Shown: in pieces, positions 17,860 through 25,012 of the stretch
How the letters are laid out: each line of letters starts with the position of its first letter
Position numbering within the stretch: the first letter of the stretch is position 1
Source of the DNA: Enhygromyxa salina
Lineage (GTDB): Bacteria; Myxococcota_A; Polyangia; Nannocystales; Nannocystaceae
DNA: 64,000 nucleotides
Direction: 5' to 3'
Assembly (NCBI RefSeq): GCF_002994635.1
Contig: NZ_PVNL01000057.1
Coordinates: 1-64,000, forward strand
Translations under genes and position numbers: made by a program
Notes under the pieces: model-generated
Databases searched by the model: none
What the model was told of the DNA's origin: nothing
Seen by the model: the letters and a program-made list of their open reading frames with translations, nothing else

Positions 17860-18668
17860 TAAAATGGATTCGGCATCAGCACCGTGTGGCCAGCGTGCCC
17901 GCCCGCCAGATCGCTCGCCTGATCCCCCAGCGTCAGCGCGATCGTGAAGCCCTGGTCCTCGAGCTTGGCCCGACGTCCGCTCTTGTACTCGGCGGCGGTC
18001 AGCTTGGTCTCGGCTTCTTCACGCAGGATCAGCGCCTCCCAGCCGTCAAACCCGGCTGCTCGGAGCGCGCGCTCGGTCGCGTCGCGTTGGTGCTCGCGGC
18101 GCCCGGTGATGAACACGACAGCAACCTTTTTGGCGCGAGCGTAGTCGTAGAGGCTCTTCATGCCCGCGATCACGCCCGGCTTCCCGGTCTTGACCCACTG
18201 ATCCCACTCCTCGCGCACGAAGCAGAACCCGGAGCCCGTGAGCTGCTCAAAATTGTCGAGCGCGGTCTCGTCGACGTCGAGCACGATCGCCAGCTTCTCG
18301 CCGCTCTTGCGCTTGGCGACGCGCCGCTCGAGCTGGGCCTGGGCCTGGGCGGCGACGCGAGCGGTGACCTCGCCATGCGGACCTTCGGGCCCGCCGTAGG
18401 CCGTCAGGGATCCGATGACCTGCTTGCGGCAGCCGAGCTCGGTCTCGTGCTTGATCGTCAGGGCGTCGCGCTCGATCGTCACGTTCTCGAGCTTGCCCTT
18501 CAAGCTCGCGACCTGGGCCGAGAGCTTGGCCTCGCGCTTGCGGGCGGTCTCCAGCGCCTCCGCAGCGTCGGCGTCCTTGCAGCCGAGCGGAGACGAGAGC
18601 AGCCAAGCCAGGACGACGAGGCTCGAGACGGGTCGGGAACGCGGGCGACCAAGCATGTTCCCCCCCAT
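17847..18668 (-). CDS. HAD-superfamily acid phosphatase lipoprotein
   Basis: 273 aa from ATG 18668; ATG 18656 is an alternative start. The signal peptide has lipobox SPLGC (Cys at about 30). A coiled coil (about 35-85) follows, then the HAD core: motif I DVDETALDN (131-139), motif II FITGR, a Lys in AEYKSGRRAKLE, and motif III GDQASDLAGG. This matches the class-C/subfamily IIIB acid phosphatases and lipoprotein e(P4)-like 5'-nucleotidases. It probably dephosphorylates nucleotides or other small phosphates in the periplasm or at the outer membrane. Confidence 0.85.
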   Translation of the reverse strand: MGGNMLGRPRSRPVSSLVVLAWLLSSPLGCKDADAAEALETARKREAKLSAQVASLKGKLENVTIERDALTIKHETELGCRKQVIGSLTAYGGPEGPHGEVTARVAAQAQAQLERRVAKRKSGEKLAIVLDVDETALDNFEQLTGSGFCFVREEWDQWVKTGKPGVIAGMKSLYDYARAKKVAVVFITGRREHQRDATERALRAAGFDGWEALILREEAETKLTAAEYKSGRRAKLEDQGFTIALTLGDQASDLAGGHAGHTVLMPNPFYHVD

Positions 18669-18794
18669 GCTAAAGGTAATTGGCGGCATTGGCCCGCTCG
18701 GAAGCGTGCGCTTCACCAAATTCGGCGCTCGAGTCCGATCGCTCGCTGCGCTCGCTGCTCGGGGCTGTCGAGCTTCTGCGGCCCACTGTCACGT

Positions 18795-18905
18795 CAGCGT
18801 TTCGGGCGGCGCGGGAACAGCTCGATGACCGCGCCTCGCCGTCGTGGACCACGCTGATCGCGGAGGCCTCGCCGCGCTGCGGGAGCGGGGCGCGGGACTC
18901 GACAT
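18795..18905 (-). pseudogene. Degenerate copy of the SNF2 helicase 3' end
   Basis: On the minus strand this stretch closely matches the last ~110 bp of the SNF2 gene at 20467. It would encode PLPQRGEASAISVVHDGEA and then, after a 1-nt deletion, VIELF and the terminal Arg-rich residues. The intact gene reads PLPQRGDTPGISAAHDGEA then AVIELFPRRPKR. It lacks the rest of the helicase and any start. It sits in the ~250-bp gap between the phosphatase and corC genes, in the same orientation as the full gene. Confidence 0.75.
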
Positions 18906-18917
18906 CATGACACCCTA

Positions 18918-20219
18918 TCAGCGGTCGGTGGGCTCGCGCGGCGTGAAGCAGACCCGCGCGATGCTTCGACGTCGACCAACACGCACGACCTCGGCGTCGT
19001 AGGCCCCGACGACGAGCGTGTCGCCCTTGCGTGGTAGGCGGCCGAGCGCGGCGATGATGTAGCCGCCGACCGTGTCGTGGGTGTCGACGATCTCGACGCC
19101 CAGCAAGCTGCTCGCCGCCGGCAGGTCGAGCGCGCCGTCCATCTCGATGACGCCGTCGTCACGCTGCTCGAACGCCGCTTTGACCTCGTCGCGCTCATCG
19201 TGGAGCGGCCCGACGATCTCCTCGAGCGCGTCCTCGAGGAACACCATCCCGACCATGGTGCCGTGCTCATCCAGGACGATCGCGCCTTGGTGACCCGTCT
19301 GCTGCGACTCGACGATGAACCGCGACAGGGGCTGGGTGTCCGGCACGAACAGCGGGGCGCGGGCGATCGCGTCGAGCTGCACCTCGCCACCCCCGAGCAC
19401 CGTGTCGAGCAAGTCGCGGGTCAGCAAGATGCCCACGACCTCGTCGAGATCCTTGTTGCACAGCGGCCAGCGCGAGTGGCCCAGCGAGCGCACTCGCTCG
19501 AGGTTGTCCTCGGTCGTCGCGGCGAGATCGAGAAACGCGACTTGGGTGCGCGGCACCATCACGTGGCGGATCTCGAGCTCGACCAGGTCGAGGATGTTCT
19601 CGGCGAACATCCGCTGGCGCGCCGAGATGTTCCCAGCCGAGGCCGCGGCGCCGATGATGCCCTTGAGCTCGCGGACGTCGGCGTCGTGCTCACCGTGCCC
19701 GGCCGAGACCCCAACGAGGCGCAGCAAACCGTTCGACACGACGTTGACCACCACGATCAGCGGCTTGAAGATCATGGTGAAGAGCTTGAGCGGCAACGAT
19801 AGCCGCAACGAGGTGCGCTCTGCCGTATGGATCGCCCAGATCTTCGGCCACTGCTCGCCGAGGATCATGTGCAGCAGGGTCACGATCGTCAGCGCCAGGC
19901 CGAACGAGACCACATGCAAGGTCGTGCTGGCGTGGGTATCGAAGCCAAGCGACGCCGCGCCCAGCTCGATGAGGGCCGCGAACGCAGGCTCGGCCAGGTA
20001 GCCGAGCACGAGGCTTGCGATGGTGATCCCCAGCTGACAGGCGGAGAGGTAGAGGTCGAGCTGCTCGATCATACCGAGCAGACGCTTGGCACGCGCGTCG
20101 CCCTGCTCGGCCAGGGCTTGCAGCCGGGTAGGACGTGTCTTTACTAGCGCGAACTCGGCAGCCACGAAGATGCCGTTGAGGAAGACGAACACCGCGGTCA
20201 AGATGAGCTTGGCGAGCAT
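18918..20219 (-). CDS. HlyC/CorC-type CNNM transporter-like protein
   Basis: 433 aa from ATG 20219. The frame is open ~200 nt further upstream, but the membrane domain begins here (MLAKLILTAVFVFLNGIFVA). An N-terminal CNNM/DUF21 membrane domain with four helices (AEFALVKTRPTRL, SACQLGITIASLVLGY) precedes a CBS pair (about 205-330, including VMVPRTQVAFLD) and a C-terminal CorC/HlyC FAD-like domain (DTVGGYIIAALGRLPRKGD). Family members are implicated in Mg2+/Co2+ efflux or membrane integrity. The substrate cannot be told from sequence. Confidence 0.88.
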   Translation of the reverse strand: MLAKLILTAVFVFLNGIFVAAEFALVKTRPTRLQALAEQGDARAKRLLGMIEQLDLYLSACQLGITIASLVLGYLAEPAFAALIELGAASLGFDTHASTTLHVVSFGLALTIVTLLHMILGEQWPKIWAIHTAERTSLRLSLPLKLFTMIFKPLIVVVNVVSNGLLRLVGVSAGHGEHDADVRELKGIIGAAASAGNISARQRMFAENILDLVELEIRHVMVPRTQVAFLDLAATTEDNLERVRSLGHSRWPLCNKDLDEVVGILLTRDLLDTVLGGGEVQLDAIARAPLFVPDTQPLSRFIVESQQTGHQGAIVLDEHGTMVGMVFLEDALEEIVGPLHDERDEVKAAFEQRDDGVIEMDGALDLPAASSLLGVEIVDTHDTVGGYIIAALGRLPRKGDTLVVGAYDAEVVRVGRRRSIARVCFTPREPTDR

Positions 20220-20466
20220 CTCACCGTGGGACTTCGCCGATTCAGCGCGCGGAATCAACGGGTGACCGCGACAGGCCGTCCTCGGTCGCGCATATTGCCG
20301 CTCCCCGCAGCGGAGCACAGATCTTGGCGAAGTCGGCGTGGGCGACGGTGCAGGGGTGTAGGCGGCCTCGAGCGGTGGACAGCGTGAGTGCTCCACCAGA
20401 TCGCGACGTGAGGTCATCGATCAGCTCGACAGTGGCGAAGATCCAGCTGCGTACGCTGGCGAGGCC

Positions 20467-23400
20467 TCAGCGTTTTGGGCGGCGGGGGAACAGCTCGATG
20501 ACCGCGGCCTCGCCGTCGTGGGCCGCGCTGATCCCAGGGGTGTCGCCGCGCTGCGGGAGCGGGACGAACTCGGCCAGTGTGCGCGGGCCTAACTCGACGA
20601 GCGGGTCGCGTGGCTCGGGATCGACGGGGAACTCGTCTTCGAGCTCGTCGTCGTCGTCGGCTGATCCGCTGGCGCCTGGATCGGCGAACACGGCCTCGAG
20701 ATCTTCACGGGTGAGGGCGTCGACCTCGAGTCGATCGGTGTCGATCGTGGCGTTGAACAACTTGCGCTTGCGGGCCTGGAGCTCGAGGATCTTGTCTTCG
20801 ACCGTGTCGGCGGCGACGAGCTTGTAGACCATCACGGGCTTGGTCTGGCCGATTCGGTGGGCGCGGTCGGTGGCTTGGTCCTCGCTCGCCGGGTTCCACC
20901 AGGGATCGAGATGAAACACGTGGTCGGCCTCGGTCAGGTTGAGGCCGAGGCCGCCGGCCTTGGTGCTGATCAGAAACACGGGTGGGCCCGCCGGGTCCTG
21001 CCAGCGCTCGAGCACGGCGCTGCGATCGCGGGTGCTGCCGTCGAGCCGGAGGTGGGCGATCCCGGCGGCGCCCAGATCAGCGGACACGTGATCGAGAAAC
21101 GACGGCCAGGTCGAGAACACCAGGCTGCGGTGGCCGTCGGCGCTGGCCTGGGCCAGCAACAGCCGCAGCAGCTCGAGCTTGGCCACGCGCCCGCCCAGCT
21201 CCCGGGCCTCGGGGAACGGGAGCAGGGCCGGGTGACAGCAGGCCTGGCGCAGGCGAGTCAGGGCCTCGAGGATGTGCAGGGTCGCGCCGCCGATCCCCTG
21301 GTTGTCGACGGCTCCAAACACGCTGGCCCGGTAGGTCGCGCGCACGCGCTCGTACATCTGGCGCTGCTCCTTGCCCAGCCGACAGCGCAGCACCTGAACC
21401 TGCTTGGGCGGCAGCTCGTCGGCGACCTCGCGCTTGAGCCGACGCAGCAAGAACGGACGCAGTCGGCGGCGCAAGCGGGCCAGCGCGGCCCCGTCTTCGT
21501 GCTTGTGGATCGGCTCGACCCAGCGCTTGCGGAATCGCCGACGCGAGCCAAAAAAGCCCGGCATCAGCAGCTCGAACAAGCTCCACAGCTCGAGCACGTT
21601 GTTCTCGAGCGGGGTGCCCGTGAGCGCGACCGGGTGCGCGGCGACCAGGCTCCGCGCGACGCGGGCGAGCTGGCTGTCGGGGTTCTTGAGCGCCTGCGCC
21701 TCGTCGAGGATCAGGTGGCGAAACCGCTGGCCCTTCCACAGCTGGGCGTCGTGTCGCAGCAGCGCATAGCTGGTCAGGATCACGTCGGTCTCGCCCGCGC
21801 TCGGCAGGCTCCCGCGCCGCGGTCCATGGTGCAGGTGCGCGCGCAGCTGCGGCGCGAACCTGTCGATCTGCTCGCGCCAGGTGTGCAGGACCGAGGTCGG
21901 ACACACGATCAACGAGGGCGGGCCTGCGGGAGTGCCCGCGTGGGTGTCGAGCAGCAGCGCCAGGGCCTGCACGGTCTTGCCCAGGCCCATGTCGTCGGCG
22001 AGGCAGCCGCCCAGGCCGTGGTCCCGCAGGTAGCACAGCCACGCGAACCCGCGCTGTTGATAGCCGCGCAGCTGCGCCTGGAGGCTGGCCGGGGGCTCGC
22101 GCTTCCCAACGCCTTCGAAGCTGGCCAGCGCCTGGGCCCGCCCGCGCCAGTGGGTCGCGCGCTTGGCCTGCTCGGGATCGTCGCTGACAAACTCGCCGAG
22201 CAGCTCGGACGCGAGCGGCAGCGCGTGGGCGCCCAGGCCATGCTCGGCGTCACCGCCCAGCTCGACCAGCTCCGCGAGCGCGCGCCCGTGGCGATCGAGC
22301 CAGCGGGTCGGCAGCGCGGCGATCCGGGCGTCGGGCAGCCGAATGAAGCGCTGACCCGCGAGCCAGCTGGCGATCACCTCGGGGGCCGGCAGCGCGTGGC
22401 CGGCCTCGCCCTCGGCCACGAAGTCGACCTCGAGCTCGAACCAGTCGGTGCTCGGACCCAGGCGCATGCGGGGCCCGAGCGGCTCGGCGAGGACCCGGTT
22501 GTGGGACAGCGCCGCCTCGCCAAACACGACCCAGCCGCGCTCGCGCAGGGCTGGCATGCCCTCGCTGAGAAACGCCCACGCCCACTCCTCGAGCAGCTCC
22601 ACGCTGGCCTCGCGCCCGACGCGATCGGTGAACTCGGCCCGGCGCGCGCGCTCCCACCTGGCGTCGCGGACCAAGGTCAGATCATCGCCGAAGCTGAGGC
22701 CGCCGCGCGCGTGCAGGCCGAGCTCCACGCAGCGGCCGTCGACCAGCTCGTAGGCCAGCTTGGCCGTGCAGCGCAGCACCTCGCCGCGCTCTTCGAGGTA
22801 CAGCCGAGCCTCGCGGCGGGCGACCGGGCTGGCGCCGACCTCGACCGGGGTCGGGATCTCGATCGGCACGGGCGCGTGGGCCAAGATCGTGCGCGCGAGC
22901 TGGTCAAAGTCATCGACGCTCAGCTGCACGGGCTCGACGCTGATCCGATCGAGCAGGTGGGCCGGGATGTCGTCGGCGAGCGGACGCAGGACGCCCGCGC
23001 TGGTCAGCACGATCGACGGCTCGAGCCGCCAGTGATCGAGCACGCCCTCCGACCAGCGGGCCTCGAGCAGACCTGGCGGCCCGGCGCTGATCCGCAGAGT
23101 CGGGCGCCACGCCAGCGTCGACGCGAGGATCGGCAGCTGCTCCCAGCGCAGCTCGAGCGCCTCGCCGGCCTCGGCCAGGGCCGCGAGCAGCTCGTGGGCC
23201 ACGCGCGCGCGCAGGCGGGGCGCCTGGCGGGCGTAGGTGTCGAGCTTGCGCAGCTCGGTCAGCTGCGCGACCAGATCGTGGACGCGCAGCAGCTCGTCGC
23301 TGGGGTTGGCCTTGGCGCGCAGCTTGTCGACCGAGCTCGGGCATCGGATCGGCTTGAGCCAGCCGTCCCCGCGCTTGTTGGCGCGCAGCAGCTGGACGTC

Positions 23401-23745
23401 GAAGTCGAAGCCGCGCTCGTAGCCGCCGGTCGGGAACACGTGGATCAGCAGCCGACAGGCCCGATCGGAGCGCGGCGCGGGCGGGGGCGCGGCGTCGGTC
23501 GACAGGCCGTCGCGCGGGTGATCGCGCAGGAGGTAGTCGAGCTCGAGCGCCCAGCTCGGTCGGTCGAACAGCTCGCGGCCGTCGGGGCGTCGCCACAGCT
23601 CGAGCACCACCACCGCCGCGCGATGCTCACAAAACCCGTGGGCCTCGTGGGTGGCGCAGCTGCAGCGGGCGTCGATCTTGCACCACAGGCCCTCGCCATC
23701 GGGGAACTCCAGCCAGGGATCTTTGGCCCACTCGCGGCGGATCAC
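20467..23745 (-). CDS. SWI2/SNF2-family helicase with SWIM zinc finger
   Basis: 1092 aa from GTG 23745. A SWIM-type zinc motif lies near the N-terminus (CSC ... FCEH, about residues 28-41). It is followed by a long SNF2-associated region, the ATPase core with Walker A DDMGLGKTVQAL (about 583), the Walker B-like box DEAQALKN (about 680), and the C-terminal helicase motifs STKAGGLGLNL and DRAHRIGQ (about 930-975). These proteins translocate on double-stranded DNA and remodel protein-DNA complexes. No canonical start exists further upstream, although the frame stays open and looks coding to about 23985, so the N-terminus is uncertain. Its 3' end is duplicated beyond corC. Confidence 0.87.
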   Translation of the reverse strand: MIRREWAKDPWLEFPDGEGLWCKIDARCSCATHEAHGFCEHRAAVVVLELWRRPDGRELFDRPSWALELDYLLRDHPRDGLSTDAAPPPAPRSDRACRLLIHVFPTGGYERGFDFDVQLLRANKRGDGWLKPIRCPSSVDKLRAKANPSDELLRVHDLVAQLTELRKLDTYARQAPRLRARVAHELLAALAEAGEALELRWEQLPILASTLAWRPTLRISAGPPGLLEARWSEGVLDHWRLEPSIVLTSAGVLRPLADDIPAHLLDRISVEPVQLSVDDFDQLARTILAHAPVPIEIPTPVEVGASPVARREARLYLEERGEVLRCTAKLAYELVDGRCVELGLHARGGLSFGDDLTLVRDARWERARRAEFTDRVGREASVELLEEWAWAFLSEGMPALRERGWVVFGEAALSHNRVLAEPLGPRMRLGPSTDWFELEVDFVAEGEAGHALPAPEVIASWLAGQRFIRLPDARIAALPTRWLDRHGRALAELVELGGDAEHGLGAHALPLASELLGEFVSDDPEQAKRATHWRGRAQALASFEGVGKREPPASLQAQLRGYQQRGFAWLCYLRDHGLGGCLADDMGLGKTVQALALLLDTHAGTPAGPPSLIVCPTSVLHTWREQIDRFAPQLRAHLHHGPRRGSLPSAGETDVILTSYALLRHDAQLWKGQRFRHLILDEAQALKNPDSQLARVARSLVAAHPVALTGTPLENNVLELWSLFELLMPGFFGSRRRFRKRWVEPIHKHEDGAALARLRRRLRPFLLRRLKREVADELPPKQVQVLRCRLGKEQRQMYERVRATYRASVFGAVDNQGIGGATLHILEALTRLRQACCHPALLPFPEARELGGRVAKLELLRLLLAQASADGHRSLVFSTWPSFLDHVSADLGAAGIAHLRLDGSTRDRSAVLERWQDPAGPPVFLISTKAGGLGLNLTEADHVFHLDPWWNPASEDQATDRAHRIGQTKPVMVYKLVAADTVEDKILELQARKRKLFNATIDTDRLEVDALTREDLEAVFADPGASGSADDDDELEDEFPVDPEPRDPLVELGPRTLAEFVPLPQRGDTPGISAAHDGEAAVIELFPRRPKR

Positions 23746-24058
23746 CGTGAGCGCGGCGACCAGCTCGGGGACCTTGGCGAGGGCCTCGTCGGGCAGCCGG
23801 CCGCGGTGCGAGAGCCACGCCAGCAGCCCGCGGACGCGCGCGACCGTGACGAGCTCCGGCGGTGGACGATCGAGGACGATGAGGACGGTGTTAGCCCGTC
23901 GAGGCCCGACCGGTCCAGGCCTGGCCTTGGCTGCTCGGACCCGCCGCGAGTCGGGGCGCTCGCCCCGATGATCCCCGCTCGGACTTCAACGCAGATCGGC
24001 GTCAACGTAGCCACTTTGGTCTCACAGTACGGCCAGAGCGCACCCAAGATGAAATTAC
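23746..24058. other. Intergenic region with open upstream extension of the SNF2 frame
   Basis: 313 bp without an annotated gene. On the minus strand the SNF2 frame stays open from 23745 back to a stop near 23985 and reads like protein (LLAWLSHRGRLPDEALAKVP), but it contains no ATG, GTG or TTG. Either helicase translation starts at a rare codon or an upstream start was lost. The ~70 bp next to 24059 are AT-richer and probably hold the promoter of the plus-strand gene. No terminator or repeat is seen. Confidence 0.4.
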
Positions 24059-24526
24059 ATGATGACAAAACACGTCGACGGCAGCTCAGAGATCATCCTC
24101 GATGCCCGCCTCCGGCCGTTGCTGGTCGCAACCTGGGTCGGGCCCGCGACGCTGGACTTGATCGCCGCGTTCCAAGCCTGGATCGACGCCGAGATCGCCC
24201 GGGCAAAGCCTCGAGCCGCGCGGCTCATGCTCATCAACGACGGCAGCGCGGCTGGGCGCCCGCCCGCGGACGTGCGTCGGGCGTTCTCGGAGCAACGCGT
24301 GGATGAGCAGATCCTGGTCAGGACCTACGCCGTCATCGATAATCCGCTGGTCCGCGGGGCGATGACAGCGATCGGCTGGCTCATCGGCGATCGCTTCAGC
24401 GTGACCTCGTGCAAGACGATGGCGGAGGCGTTGGCGACGGCGGCCACCGATGCCGACGCCCTGGGGATCACGCTGCCCACGACCCTCGAGCGCGAGGCCC
24501 GGGGCTCCGCGGCACGCTCGGCCTGA
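24059..24526 (+). CDS. STAS/SpoIIAA-like hypothetical protein
   Basis: 155 aa. The predicted pattern of alternating beta strands and helices (LRPLLVATWVGPATLDLIAA, AARLMLINDGS, ILVRTYAVIDNPLVRGAMT) resembles STAS or SpoIIAA-like domains of unknown function common in myxobacteria. No catalytic motif, signal peptide or membrane segment is visible. The start is ATG 24059, with a second ATG one codon on. The assignment to a STAS-like fold is an inference from the strand/helix rhythm only. Confidence 0.55.
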   Translation: MMTKHVDGSSEIILDARLRPLLVATWVGPATLDLIAAFQAWIDAEIARAKPRAARLMLINDGSAAGRPPADVRRAFSEQRVDEQILVRTYAVIDNPLVRGAMTAIGWLIGDRFSVTSCKTMAEALATAATDADALGITLPTTLEREARGSAARSA

Positions 24527-24617
24527 GCCGCGATCCCCCTTGCCAGTCCTGGGCCGCCCCCCGCCAGCGCCGGCCCAGCACGACCGCACGCCCCGCCGTG
24601 ACCGGACGGATCTTGCT

Positions 24618-24992
24618 ATGTTGGCGGGCATGCCGATCCGGCCTGGCGTGGACGCACTGCTGAAGGAGCTCGCGGTGAACCCCGACGAGGAGCCGCTGCG
24701 CGTACGAGCGTCACAGCTGCTAGCCCGGCTCGGTCGTCACCGCGAGGCCTTCGAGCTGCTGCGCGATCGCTTCATCAACCTCACTGCCCACGACGGCCCG
24801 ACCTTGCCGTGCCTGTGTCGCCGCTGCTTGCAGCCCGATCTTGGTCACGCCCACGCGCGAGACATGGACTTCGCGCGTCGCTTCGTGGTCGCGCGTGGGC
24901 GGGTGCTCTACTACTGGGCGCCGCTCGAGCTCGCCGATGATCCTGGGCTCGCGCGATCCGTGGGCGCGCGGCTGAGCGCTCGCCTGGCCTGA
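24618..24992 (+). CDS. Small helical-repeat protein with Cys cluster
   Basis: 124 aa from ATG 24618 (another ATG four codons later). The first half is TPR-like (LLKELAVNPDEEPLRVRASQ, LARLGRHREAFELLRDRF). It is followed by a CLCRRC motif at about residue 66 that could bind a metal. The gene ends 21 bp before the HEAT-repeat gene, so the two are probably co-transcribed. No family is recognised and no function is proposed. Confidence 0.6.
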   Translation: MLAGMPIRPGVDALLKELAVNPDEEPLRVRASQLLARLGRHREAFELLRDRFINLTAHDGPTLPCLCRRCLQPDLGHAHARDMDFARRFVVARGRVLYYWAPLELADDPGLARSVGARLSARLA

Positions 24993-25012
24993 ACTCTGAT
25001 CGCGCGCCTGCC

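Noticed and set aside
20467..23745. SWIM/SNF2 helicase as part of the retron system
   Set aside because: It is ~5 kb away with unrelated genes between; SWIM-SNF2 helicases are widespread housekeeping-type genes. Co-occurrence would need a genome survey.
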